Origin: Phycicoccus sp. Soil802
GTDB taxonomy: Bacteria; Actinomycetota; Actinomycetes; Actinomycetales; Dermatophilaceae
NCBI RefSeq assembly: GCF_001429605.1
Contig: NZ_LMSS01000007.1
Span: 370,782 to 434,781 of the forward strand
Direction of reading: 5' to 3'
DNA: 64,000 nucleotides
Shown here: in pieces, positions 26,558-35,228 of the stretch
How positions within the stretch are numbered: the first letter of the stretch is position 1
Layout: the number at the start of each line of letters is the position of its first letter
Program-made: the position numbers and the translations under genes
Notes under the pieces: model-generated
Databases searched by the model: none
What the model was told of the DNA's origin: nothing
What the model saw: the letters and a program-made list of their open reading frames with translations, nothing else

Positions 26558-26850
26558 GGCCCTGCAGCCGTCCGCGAGTCAGTGAGCGCCGCGACCCAGC
26601 ATCGGGCATTTCCCCGCGGACACCCGTAGAACGCCGCTCAGAGCCACTATCACCCCGCACGTGATGGGGCGACGAGGAAGGCCCCAGACCTGCGTTCCCG
26701 CTGGTCAGGGGCCATCTTGTACACGTGGTGGCAGGTGAAGGATTCGAACCTTCGAAGCTTTCGCGATGGATTTAGAGACCGGCGTATGCCGCCCGCTCGC
26801 CCGGACCTTCTCGGCTCGCCAGCGAATTTCGCCGCGATTTCCCCACAGAC
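26558..26850 (-). repeat. tRNA-Tyr-derived repeat, copy 3 (pseudo-tRNA plus stem-loop)
   Basis: The most degraded copy. On the minus strand 26729-26805 keeps the T arm, variable arm and 3' acceptor strand, but the 5' acceptor strand no longer pairs and the anticodon triplet reads CTA. Left-hand homology with copy 2 includes CCTGCAGCCG and CGCCGCTCAGAGCC; right-hand homology with copy 1 includes TTCGCCGCGA and CACAGACTCTCGAC-like sequence. It lies between the oxidative operon and the glucoside operon. Confidence 0.7.
26680..26713 (-). terminator. Stem-loop behind pseudo-tRNA copy 3
   Basis: GGCCCCAGACC at 26680-26690 pairs with GGTCAGGGGCC at 26703-26713 with one mismatch and a 12-base loop. 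Equivalent in position and loop sequence (TGCGTTCCCGCT) to the stem-loop of copy 2. Confidence 0.6.
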
Positions 26851-26992
26851 ACTCGACATCAGACGTCGACTTTCGACCACACCCGGACCCTTAGGTCATG
26901 CCCTGAGCATGAGGCGCTCCGCCCACGATTGGTGTCGCACACGGCCGCCATCGACGCGGGTTCGTTGCCTGGTTCCAAGTCTGTTGCCAGCC

Positions 26993-27276
26993 CTATGACC
27001 CGGCGCCGCGACGAAGTTGGGCAGCTGCCTCGTTCCTCTCGTAGCCGAGCAGCGCGACGGCGCGCTTCACCCGCAGCCGGGTCTCCTCGCGGACATGCGG
27101 TTCGGCATTCAAGACCCGGGACACCGTCGCGAAACTCACCCCCGCCATGCGAGCGACGCCTTGATGGTCGGGGGCCTGGGAGCGTCACTTCGGTCCGCAG
27201 TCCCGTTGGCATGGGTGCCCTCAACCTCGACATTCGACACACGGGAGTTTCGGCGCGCGGCTGAGGCGTCCGTCAT
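26993..27276 (-). pseudogene. Frameshifted LacI DNA-binding stub, second copy
   Basis: Homologous to the stub at 732-1013. It begins with ATG overlapping the remnant galE stop as ATGA, reads through RSDAPRPPTIK, then loses one base (a T missing on the plus strand near 27162) so that the VARMAGVSFATVSRVLN segment is in another frame. The intact-frame remainder runs to EAAAQLRRGAGS and stops at the same position as copy 1, showing that the truncation predates the duplication. Confidence 0.8.
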
Positions 27277-27395
27277 GAGGGTTGCCCTCCATTCACGAAG
27301 GCCGAGGAATCCGCCACGATGTGGTGGAGGCGGGCGACCCGACACGCAGTCCTATGAGCAGTCGCGCCGCCGGGGTCTGGTCGGCCGGGGTCACC
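27273..27395 (-). pseudogene. Remnant of the galE 3' end
   Basis: The last 40 or so codons of a galE-like gene: GDPGRP, then HIVADSSAFVNGGQPS, against GDPARL and DIVADAWAFMKGRQS in the intact gene at 1010-1966. The middle is scrambled by small changes and nothing of the remaining galE is present. It overlaps the LacI stub exactly as the intact pair does, and it lies just behind the polyphosphate glucokinase gene. Confidence 0.7.
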
Positions 27396-27451
27396 GATCT
27401 CGGCCCAGGCGGTGGTCGGCGGGTTCCAGCCCGCATTCAAAGACCTCCCGC

Positions 27452-28279
27452 TCATGACGGGAATGGTTCTGCTGGGGGTTGGATGGCGCGCCCGGCGCGG
27501 TGTTGGATCAGCTGCGTGGCGTCGGCGCGGTGCTGCATCCAGGCGGCGTCGGCTGCACCGATGATGCCGGCGTTGTTGGTCGACTGAGCGAGCCGGACCG
27601 GGGTTCGCGGGTTGAGGTGGTGAAGCCACTTTTCGGGGTTCTTGGAGATGCCGCCGCCCAGGATGATCAGGTTGGGCCAGACGAGGTTTTCCAGGGCCTT
27701 CAGGTAGGTGTCGGCGCGAGCGCCCCACTCGGCCCAGGTCAGCTGGTCGCGTTCGCGGGCTGACGCGGCCGCGCGGCGTTCGGCCTCAACGTTGTCGATC
27801 TCGATGTGGCCGAGTTCGGAGTTGGCGACCAGCTCGCCGTTGTTGATCACGGCGACACCGATGCCGGTGCCGAAGGTGACCACAACGACGACGCCTTGCT
27901 GGCCCCGGGCTGCGCCGTAGTGAGCTTCGGCGAGGCCGGCGGCGTCGGCGTCGTTCAGAAAGGTCGATGGCCCATCTAGCCGGGGACCGATGAGCTGGTG
28001 CAAGGAGGAACCGATCCAGCTGTCGTCCAGGTTGGCGGCGGTGTGAGCTACGCCGTTGAGGACGACGCCGGGGAACGCGACGCCTACAGGGCCGGCGAAG
28101 TCGAAGCGGGCGGCAACGGCGGCAACGACGTCGGACACGTCGGTCGGCGTTGCTGGTTGTGGGGTATCAAGCCGGTACCGCTGACTGACCAGGGAGCCTG
28201 ATGAGATGTCCACCAAACCGCCTTTGGTTCCGGTGCCCCCGATGTCGATGCCAAGGGCGACATCTGGCTGGTCGCTCAT
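27452..28279 (-). CDS. ppgK: Polyphosphate glucokinase (ROK family)
   Basis: A 275-residue ROK kinase of the actinobacterial PPGK group: phosphate loop LGIDIGGTGTKGG at 9-21, NDADAAGLAEAHYGAARG with the catalytic aspartate, ELGHIEI, and WGARADTYLKALENLVWPN followed by LIILGGGISK. It phosphorylates glucose with polyphosphate or ATP. Last intact gene of the glucoside operon, overlapping the esterase stop as ATGA; it would capture glucose freed from imported or hydrolysed glucosides. The C-terminal 25 residues run towards the galE remnant and look less conserved. Confidence 0.88.
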   Translation of the reverse strand: MSDQPDVALGIDIGGTGTKGGLVDISSGSLVSQRYRLDTPQPATPTDVSDVVAAVAARFDFAGPVGVAFPGVVLNGVAHTAANLDDSWIGSSLHQLIGPRLDGPSTFLNDADAAGLAEAHYGAARGQQGVVVVVTFGTGIGVAVINNGELVANSELGHIEIDNVEAERRAAASARERDQLTWAEWGARADTYLKALENLVWPNLIILGGGISKNPEKWLHHLNPRTPVRLAQSTNNAGIIGAADAAWMQHRADATQLIQHRAGRAIQPPAEPFPS

Positions 28280-29256
28280 TGGGGTGCCACCAGACGCTCG
28301 CGGAGGAACTGAACCTTGCTTTCGTCGTGCTGCCTGCTGTGAGAGTGCACGCCGAATGGATTGACCTCTATGCGCTTTCGCGCGGTGATGGCGTTATAGG
28401 CAGCGAAGACGGTTGATGGCGGGCACACTCGATCCATCAGGCCCACAACCATCGAGGTGTCTGCCGTGATGCGGCGTGCGAGTAGAGCGTTGTCTATGTA
28501 ACGCAGCGTGTCGCGGGCGGCCTGGACCAGGTCGAAGTGCATGGCGAGGAAGTCGGAAATCTCGGCGTACGGGTACTCGTCGGAGAGTGTGATCGCGCGC
28601 TGGATGTCGCACAGGAAAGGTACGTCTGCCGCGCAGACCCGTACTGCTGGTGGCAGAAGTGCTGCCGCTGCGAGGGCGAGCGCGCCGCCCTGACTGCTGC
28701 CGGTGACGCCGATGCGATCAGGGTCTACGCCGGGTAGCTGAGCGGCGACCTCGACTGCACGAACGGCGTCGACATAGAGCCGGGTGTAGTAGTAGTCCTC
28801 GGGGTGGGTGATGCCTCTCGTCATGACCTCGGCTCGTTCCGCGAAGGTCCCTGTGCCGTCCGGCGTGGCTCCGGTTGACCAGCGACCGCCTTGCCCACGG
28901 GTGTCCATGACGAGGTTGGCGAAGCCGACGGCCGCGAGCGCGAGGTGGTCGCTCGGGACGCTGCGCCCGCCTCCGTAGCCGATGTAGGTGATGACCAGCG
29001 GCAGCTGGGTGTCGCCCGACCCTGCTGGGCGCAGGTACCAGCCGCGTACGCGGTCACCGCGAGCGCCGGAGAACTCGACGTCCCAGACTGGCAGGTCTCC
29101 GTAGACCTCTGGGCGGTGGCGCGTCATCGTGGTCGGCCGGGCCGCTGCTCGCGCTTCGTCGATCCGGGCGACCCAAAACTCGTCGAGGCCCTCAGGCTCG
29201 ACCGTGGTCGTGCGGTACGTGCGCAGTTGGTCCTCGGGTAGGTCGAACCAAGGCAT
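28276..29256 (-). CDS. Carbohydrate esterase family 7 acetyl esterase
   Basis: A 326-residue alpha/beta hydrolase of the acetyl xylan esterase/cephalosporin deacetylase group. Signatures: RGQGGRWS, nucleophile serine in GVTGSSQGGALAL, acid in GLMDRVCPPST, and a late histidine in FGVHSHSRQH. No signal peptide, so it deacetylates imported sugars in the cytoplasm. It sits between the exported GH116 gene and ppgK; acetylated glucosides or xylosides are plausible substrates of the operon. Confidence 0.85.
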   Translation of the reverse strand: MPWFDLPEDQLRTYRTTTVEPEGLDEFWVARIDEARAAARPTTMTRHRPEVYGDLPVWDVEFSGARGDRVRGWYLRPAGSGDTQLPLVITYIGYGGGRSVPSDHLALAAVGFANLVMDTRGQGGRWSTGATPDGTGTFAERAEVMTRGITHPEDYYYTRLYVDAVRAVEVAAQLPGVDPDRIGVTGSSQGGALALAAAALLPPAVRVCAADVPFLCDIQRAITLSDEYPYAEISDFLAMHFDLVQAARDTLRYIDNALLARRITADTSMVVGLMDRVCPPSTVFAAYNAITARKRIEVNPFGVHSHSRQHDESKVQFLRERLVAPQ

Positions 29257-29400
29257 GGCGTGGGCCTTTCGGTGCTGGCGAGGATGGAGGATGCACGCTG
29301 GATTAGAAGCGTCGGTGGACGGTGGCGTACGTGACGAGGACGCAGGGTCACGGCCTGACCCTCCGTCCTCACTTGGTGCACGAGCGTTAGGTCTGCGCTG

Positions 29401-32073
29401 TCACTGGCGGCGGGCCGATGCGTACGTGTCCCAGGCGGCTAGGGCTCGCACGTAGTAGGCCGCTCGGTAGGTGGTGGGGTCGTAGCCGTTCCACGCCTCG
29501 GGGGTGTTGAAGGCGAAAGCACCACCTGCGGCTGCGCTCGGGCTGTAGATCTGGTGCACCAGACCTTCCGCGAGCTCGTTGCCGTCGGCGACCAGGTCGG
29601 GTCGTCCGAGCCGTCGGCCTTCCCGAATGAGCGTCCCGGCGAGCTCGAAGTTCGTCCCGGTCCACACCTCTGCGGCCTGGAAACCGAGTTCCAGGGGTCG
29701 GTTGAGCAGGAACGGGTAGGGCTTGCCACCGTAGGGGACGAGATTCGGCGCTCCGAGCATGTGCCCTGTGGAGTCCTTCAGCTGCGTCATGAGGTCGAAG
29801 GTGTTGGTCAGGTGGGCGGCCACGTGTGCAGGCGGATTGATGTCCGGCAGCCCGAGCTGCTCGGCCACGTGCTGAGGCCACAGGACGTCGACGAAGGCAT
29901 CCGTGGACCGGGCTCCTGCGTCAGTGAACTTGTAGTAGCTCCCGGTCCAGAAGGCCGCCTCATACGCAGAACGGGAAGTGGCCCGCGTGTGGTCGAGGGC
30001 GGCGAGATCCACCGCCGAGGCTGCGGGGATCCCGAGCCGTTTGGCGTCCTTTGTAGCGGCTGCCATGATGTCTGCGGCCAAGACGTACAGGCCGGAGTTG
30101 TAGACACCATGCACTCCACCGGACTGCCCCATGATGTCGTAGGTGCTGGCGAAGGCGGCCGGCTCCGTGGGCAGCGTGTCGCCCTGCGGTATCCGAGATT
30201 GCACGTCGTGCGTCCAGGCGCGGAGCATCGCAGGGTAGATGTCGCGCAACAGTGCGTCGTTGCCGGAGCTGTGATAGGCGCCGTACGAACGGATCAAGTA
30301 CTTGGCCGGACGGTCGAAGAAGGTGGTCTCGGGTACGGCTGGGCTGGTGGAGTTCTCCCATAGCAGCCACGGTGCGGTCAGGTGCCACCAGATATAGCTG
30401 CCGACCGGGCCGTTGAAGCCCGGGCTACCGGGCACTCGGCCGTTCGGGTCTTGGGTGACCATCTCGGAGGTCGCGCGTACCCAGGCGGCTTCGGTGGAGG
30501 GGAACAACTCGCGCAGAGCGATCGCCATCTGGCCTTGGACGTCGGTCTCCCCGGCGTCGGCCCAACCACCACCCGAAACCGTGTGGAACAGGTGGGTGCC
30601 AGGAACCGCCGAGCCTATCCGGGGTGCACCGGTCAGGTGTGGACTGGAGACGAGGCCGGATTCCCAGAAGGAGCCGTTGAACGGGAGCTGTCCGAGTTCG
30701 TTCAGAGCGGCTATGCGGATTGCGGGCGACACCGTGTTGTCGAATGCCACCGGCTTCCACCAGCGTGCCAGGGCTTTCGCTGCCTTGTCTTCGCGTGCGA
30801 GGTTCCGCGCCGCGATGGCGAAGCCCTGGTTGCCGGCATAGCTGCCCGGGATGTAGTTGTTTCGTGCGTCTTCCCGGGCTCCGTAATAGGAGGTGTAGCG
30901 CCGCATCCAGACTGTGTCGCCCGCGGTACCGAAAGTGATTTGCGGGAAGTCCCAGGCCAGGACGAAGTGAACGGTTTGCGTGTGATGGGCAGGCAGGTTC
31001 ATCGAGACTGCTAGGGCGCTGGCGGAGCTGCTGTCGTCGAGGGCAGCGTTGGGCAGGGCACCGGTTGCCTTGAAGGGGGTGTAGATGTCGGAGCCGTCGC
31101 CGTCGGCGTCCCAGGAGGTTGCGTAGGTGACTCGCTGTCCGGGTTCACTGCGAACGGCAGTGGTCCACTCGCTGTTCTGCGAGTCTGCGGTGTTGGCGGG
31201 GCTGGACGCCCCCAGCGTGATGCCGGTGATCTTGTTGCGGTGATCGACCGTCTTGTGGCTGGTGTAGCCCGTGCGGACACTGGACACCGGGCTGGGGGTG
31301 TTCTGGACAGTGCTGGCCACGTGGGTTGGCGCGTTCGGGAAGGTGAACATCGTCGACACCTTCGTCGCCTTGCTCGTCTTGTTCGTGAGTTGCACGTCGA
31401 AGTAGGCCACCGGTTGGGACGAGGACTCGTCGTTGCCGGCCACGATGGGAGACCAGAATGTGGTCGACACAGAGGTGGAGGGCACGGGGTCGGTGTAGTC
31501 GATCCGGCCGAAGGGGTAGAGCGCGCTGTACGTCCCCTTGCCAGCATCTAGGGTCGACCAGGCAGGAAGGACGGAACCGAACTCGGAGCTGTTGACGGCG
31601 AGCGTCCTCGTCGAGGCACTTCGGCCTTGCTGCTGTTCGCGGATGTGGATGGCAGCCTGAGGAAGGATGCGCTTCTCGTAGTTGGAGTTTGTGGCTCCGC
31701 CCATGTTCCACGGACCGAAGGTCCCAGCTTGGTTGATCATGAAGGAACCCGCTCCAAGGCCACCGAGCGGGATGCCGAGGCCGGGCTGCGCCATCGGGTT
31801 GCCGAGCGCGAAGGGAACGGTGTCGGGTGCGGAGGCATCCCCCGCGCACCGCTGCCAGTCGTGAACGCTGCATGGGACACTTCCAATGACTCCGAGGGGT
31901 CGTTGGTATGCAGCGTCACCAAGGTCCGAGTGCCGCCCCGGTTGCGCGGCTGGCGCCAGCGGCACCGACGCTAGTGCCGGTGCGATGCCCGTAGCGGCGA
32001 TGCCGACTGCGACAGCAACGGCTGCTCGGCGCCTGCGGGCGCTCCGGCTTCTGGAGAAGGTTGGATCTTTCAT
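29401..32073 (-). CDS. Exported GH116-family beta-glycosidase
   Basis: An 890-residue protein with an arginine-rich n-region (SARRRRAAVAVAVG), a hydrophobic stretch and an APALAS cleavage site, so it is exported, possibly by Tat. The body is DUF608/GH116: N-terminal beta-sandwich with PLGGLGAGSF, and a C-terminal alpha/alpha barrel with SGGGWADAGETDVQGQ and the late AAEVWTGTNFELAGTLI. Known relatives hydrolyse beta-glucosides and beta-xylosides, including glucosylceramide. First enzyme to meet the substrate in this pathway, outside the cell. Catalytic residues were not individually assigned. Confidence 0.8.
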   Translation of the reverse strand: MKDPTFSRSRSARRRRAAVAVAVGIAATGIAPALASVPLAPAAQPGRHSDLGDAAYQRPLGVIGSVPCSVHDWQRCAGDASAPDTVPFALGNPMAQPGLGIPLGGLGAGSFMINQAGTFGPWNMGGATNSNYEKRILPQAAIHIREQQQGRSASTRTLAVNSSEFGSVLPAWSTLDAGKGTYSALYPFGRIDYTDPVPSTSVSTTFWSPIVAGNDESSSQPVAYFDVQLTNKTSKATKVSTMFTFPNAPTHVASTVQNTPSPVSSVRTGYTSHKTVDHRNKITGITLGASSPANTADSQNSEWTTAVRSEPGQRVTYATSWDADGDGSDIYTPFKATGALPNAALDDSSSASALAVSMNLPAHHTQTVHFVLAWDFPQITFGTAGDTVWMRRYTSYYGAREDARNNYIPGSYAGNQGFAIAARNLAREDKAAKALARWWKPVAFDNTVSPAIRIAALNELGQLPFNGSFWESGLVSSPHLTGAPRIGSAVPGTHLFHTVSGGGWADAGETDVQGQMAIALRELFPSTEAAWVRATSEMVTQDPNGRVPGSPGFNGPVGSYIWWHLTAPWLLWENSTSPAVPETTFFDRPAKYLIRSYGAYHSSGNDALLRDIYPAMLRAWTHDVQSRIPQGDTLPTEPAAFASTYDIMGQSGGVHGVYNSGLYVLAADIMAAATKDAKRLGIPAASAVDLAALDHTRATSRSAYEAAFWTGSYYKFTDAGARSTDAFVDVLWPQHVAEQLGLPDINPPAHVAAHLTNTFDLMTQLKDSTGHMLGAPNLVPYGGKPYPFLLNRPLELGFQAAEVWTGTNFELAGTLIREGRRLGRPDLVADGNELAEGLVHQIYSPSAAAGGAFAFNTPEAWNGYDPTTYRAAYYVRALAAWDTYASARRQ

Positions 32074-32160
32074 GACTTGACTCGCTTCCGGTCGGCACTG
32101 ACGGATGGGACATTCCGAAGGCGCCCGAGGACGGCCTTTGGGCTCGATGGGGGCTGAAGA

Positions 32161-33288
32161 TCAACGCCGGGCCGCGGCACTGACGACCCCCTGCCGGGGC
32201 GTCGTCGGCTCGACCCACGCGCCGGTGCGCGCTGACTCCAGAACGGCGTCGGTCAGTGCGGCTGCGCGAAGCCCGTCCGCGAAGGTGGGTAGGCCATCCG
32301 GTCGCTCGCCGCGCACCGCCCGATGGACGTCTCTGACGAAGTTGGTGAAGCAGTCTTGGTATCCCTGGGGGTGCCCTGCAGGGACCAGGTCGTAATGGGG
32401 GCCGATGACTTGGTCCTCCGCGGCACGCGGCAGTTCCACGTTGTGGCCCCGACCGCCGATCCAGAGGGAGTCCGGGTCTTCCTGGTCGAACTGGTACGAG
32501 GCGTCGGCGGTGTCGATGGAGAACCACAGCCGGTTCTTGCGACCGGGTGAGATCTGGCTGATGACGCTCGAACCGATCGCCCCGTGGTCGGTGACGAACT
32601 GTATGACTGCGGCGTCTTCAGTGCCCGATCCCCCGGCTCCTGTTCGCGGTAACGCCAACAGTTGCGCACTGACCCGCGCGATGCGGTGGCCGGTCACGAA
32701 CTCGACCAGGTCACACCAGTGGACGCCAATGTCGCCGAAGGCTCGCGAGTGTCCTCCGAGGGCGGGGTCGACCCGCCAGTTCGTGTCGTCGGGACGTGAC
32801 AACCAGTCTTGAAGGTAGCTGCCGTGGATGATCCGGACGCTGCTCTTCGGGGAGGCGAGGACACGTGCCCGGGCTTCGCGAACCGAGCCGTAGAAGCGGT
32901 ACGCGAATGGGATCGCGTGGACCACTCCAGCCGCGGTTGCTGCCGCCTCGAGGTCCTCGGCATCCGAAGTGCTCGTGGCCAGCGGCTTCTCACAGATCAC
33001 GTGCACGCCTGCGGCGATCGCTTCGTGCGCGAGCTCTAGGTGGGTGTGGTTGGGGGTGCAGATGTGGACAACATCGACCTGGCCCCCGTTCAGTGCCTGC
33101 TCCAGGGCGGTGTATGCCGACTCCGCGCCGAAGCGTGTCGCAGCGGCGGCCGCTTGGTCGGCGCTGCGCGAGACGACGGCCGCCACGGTGCCCCCAGAGG
33201 CGCGTACCGCCCGAGCATGAACGTCGCCCATGAATCCCGTCCCCACGATTACAGACCGAATGGCTGACGGGATGGCGGTAGGGCTCAT
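32161..33288 (-). CDS. Gfo/Idh/MocA-family oxidoreductase
   Basis: A 375-residue NAD(P)-dependent dehydrogenase: Rossmann motif VIVGTGFMGDVHARA at 13-27, CTPNHTHLELA, the catalytic EKPLATS with its lysine, and FRYRF-like FAYRFYGSVREARA; later GGHSRAFGDIGVHWCDL. Start 33288 overlaps the TIM-barrel gene stop as ATGA. Paired with that isomerase, it recalls systems in which the dehydrogenase makes a 3-keto-glycoside that the partner cleaves or epimerises; that function is inferred from the pairing. Confidence 0.85.
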   Translation of the reverse strand: MSPTAIPSAIRSVIVGTGFMGDVHARAVRASGGTVAAVVSRSADQAAAAATRFGAESAYTALEQALNGGQVDVVHICTPNHTHLELAHEAIAAGVHVICEKPLATSTSDAEDLEAAATAAGVVHAIPFAYRFYGSVREARARVLASPKSSVRIIHGSYLQDWLSRPDDTNWRVDPALGGHSRAFGDIGVHWCDLVEFVTGHRIARVSAQLLALPRTGAGGSGTEDAAVIQFVTDHGAIGSSVISQISPGRKNRLWFSIDTADASYQFDQEDPDSLWIGGRGHNVELPRAAEDQVIGPHYDLVPAGHPQGYQDCFTNFVRDVHRAVRGERPDGLPTFADGLRAAALTDAVLESARTGAWVEPTTPRQGVVSAAARR

Positions 33289-34304
33289 GACGTCAGACCC
33301 GGGGCGGTGGCGAACGCGGAGTCGAACGACATTTCAGGCGGTTCAAACAGCTGGCTGCGCAGGTACCTCACAGCCTCGGCTGCGCCCTGCAGACGGTCCA
33401 TGCCGGCGTCTTCCCACTCGACGGAGATGGGTCCGTCGTATCCGATGGTCGTGAGCATGCGGAAGCACTCGGCCCAGTCCACGTCGCCGCGCCCGGTCGA
33501 CACGAAATCCCAACGGCGTCGCGGGTCGGCCCAAGGCAGGTGGGATCCGAGGATGCCGCGGCGACCGTCGGGGGTCCGCATCTTGGTGTCTTTGCAGTCG
33601 ACGTGGTAGATCCGGTCGCGGAAGTCCCAGATGAAGTTCACCGGGTCGATGCCCTGCCACACCATGTGCGAGGGGTCCCAGTTGAGGCCGAAGGCGGGCC
33701 GGTGACCGACTGCCTCGAGTGCGAGCTGGGTGGAGTAGTAGTCGTAGGCGATCTCGGAAGGGTGAACCTCGTGCGCGAACCGGACGCCGACCTCGTCGAA
33801 AACGTCGAGAATCGGGTTCCACCTCGCGGCGAAGTCTCGGTAACCCGCCTCGACCATGGCGGCGGAAGCCGGCGGGAACATCGCGACGTACTTCCAGATC
33901 GACGACCCGGTGAACCCGACGACGGTGGTCACGCCCAGCCGGGCGGCTGTGCGCGCCGCGTTCTTGACCGCCTCAGCCGCCCGATGACGAACTCCCTGCG
34001 GGTCGCCGTCACCCCAGACGGAGGGAGCCAGGATGCCTTGATGGCGTTGGTCTATCGGGTCGTCGCAGACGGCCTGACCTTGGAGGTGCGCGGAGATCGC
34101 ATACACGCGCAGGCCAAAGCTGTCGAGGATCTTCCGCCGCTCGGCGATGTAGGCGTCGTCGACGGCGCCGCGTTCGGCGTCGAGGTGGTCGCCGGAACAG
34201 GCGATCTCCAGTCCGTCGTACCCCCATGAGGAGGCCAGCCGGCATACTTCCTCGAATGGCAGGTCCGCCCATTGGCCGGTGAACAGAGTCAGGGGTCGCC
34301 GCAT
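33285..34304 (-). CDS. Sugar phosphate isomerase/epimerase-like TIM-barrel protein
   Basis: A 339-residue AP-endonuclease-2/xylose-isomerase-type barrel: YDGLEIACSGDHLD near the N-terminus, metal ligands likely in AHEVHPSEIAYDYYST, GLNWDPSHMVWQGIDP, YHVDCKDTKMR and VSVEWEDAG-like ISVEWEDAGMDR. Overlaps the Gfo/Idh/MocA gene behind it. Proteins of this type epimerise keto-sugars or, in some deglycosylation systems, eliminate the aglycone from 3-keto-glycosides. The C-terminal EMSFDSAFA tail follows the barrel. Confidence 0.82.
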   Translation of the reverse strand: MRRPLTLFTGQWADLPFEEVCRLASSWGYDGLEIACSGDHLDAERGAVDDAYIAERRKILDSFGLRVYAISAHLQGQAVCDDPIDQRHQGILAPSVWGDGDPQGVRHRAAEAVKNAARTAARLGVTTVVGFTGSSIWKYVAMFPPASAAMVEAGYRDFAARWNPILDVFDEVGVRFAHEVHPSEIAYDYYSTQLALEAVGHRPAFGLNWDPSHMVWQGIDPVNFIWDFRDRIYHVDCKDTKMRTPDGRRGILGSHLPWADPRRRWDFVSTGRGDVDWAECFRMLTTIGYDGPISVEWEDAGMDRLQGAAEAVRYLRSQLFEPPEMSFDSAFATAPGLTS

Positions 34305-34352
34305 GGCGTTCTCCTATTCGTAACGCTTCGGTGCTGGTGAGCGGTGGGCGAA

Positions 34353-35228
34353 CTACTGGCCGGCGAGCGAGCCGCCGATTCCACCCACGCTGAAGTACTT
34401 GTTGAGCAGCACGAAGATGAGGACAGGCGGGATCATCATCACGACGGCGATGGCCATGACTCCGCCCCAGTCGGTCGTGTTCTGCTGGAAGAAGGACTGC
34501 ACGCCCAGAGGCAGCGTGAACGCGACGGCTGAGCGTAGAAAGACGATGGCGACGAGGTAGTCGTTCCAAGCGACGAGGAACGTGAAGATGGCGGTGGACA
34601 GGACGCCGGGCAGGGAGTTGCGCAGCACGACCTGGGCGAAGCCTCGGAAGAGTGACGCGCCGTCGATCCAGGCGGCTTCCTCGAGGGAGATGGGGATGGA
34701 GTCCATGTAGGCGGCCATCATCCAGGTGGCGACCGACATGGCGGAGGCGACGTAGACGATCGTGACGCCGAACAGGTTGTCGATCAGGCCGAGTTTGGCA
34801 AACAGGATGAACAGGGGGATGACCGAGGTGACCACGGGCAGGCTCTGGAAGACGAACAGCAGAAGTGAATAGCCGGACACGGCCCTACTGCGGCCCCTGG
34901 AGAGGACGTAGCCGGCTGGCGCCGCGACCGCGACCGACACCACGACGGTGCCGAGGGTGACGAGCAGGCTGTTCTGAAGCCAGAGAATGACATCGCTATT
35001 GGCAAAGACGTTGCTGAAGTTCTCGAGGGTGAACCCGCTGGTACTCGAGGTCACCGTGGGGGTGAACGCCAGAAACATCACGACGGCAATGGGTATCAAC
35101 GTGACGACCACGATGAACAGGACGAGGACGAAGCGCCACCACTGCCCGCGGGTGCCCTTCTCCTGTGATGTCAGCAGTTGCTTGCCGGCGACCTGGCCGA
35201 CCTTGGCCGTTTGGTGGACGATAGCCAT
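34353..35228 (-). CDS. Sugar ABC transporter permease, MalG type
   Basis: A 291-residue permease with six hydrophobic segments and EAA loop SLEEAAWIDGASLFRGFAQV. Its ATG shares one base with the stop of the MalF-type gene (TGATG), which fixes the start; the longer upstream frame merely runs antisense to reading sense of that neighbour. Part of the CUT1 importer of the glucoside operon, again without an ATPase gene nearby. Confidence 0.9.
   Translation of the reverse strand: MAIVHQTAKVGQVAGKQLLTSQEKGTRGQWWRFVLVLFIVVVTLIPIAVVMFLAFTPTVTSSTSGFTLENFSNVFANSDVILWLQNSLLVTLGTVVVSVAVAAPAGYVLSRGRSRAVSGYSLLLFVFQSLPVVTSVIPLFILFAKLGLIDNLFGVTIVYVASAMSVATWMMAAYMDSIPISLEEAAWIDGASLFRGFAQVVLRNSLPGVLSTAIFTFLVAWNDYLVAIVFLRSAVAFTLPLGVQSFFQQNTTDWGGVMAIAVVMMIPPVLIFVLLNKYFSVGGIGGSLAGQ

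Noticed and set aside
27136..27345. An independent 69-residue gene
   Set aside because: It is the out-of-frame fusion of the LacI stub remnant with the galE remnant, not a separate gene.
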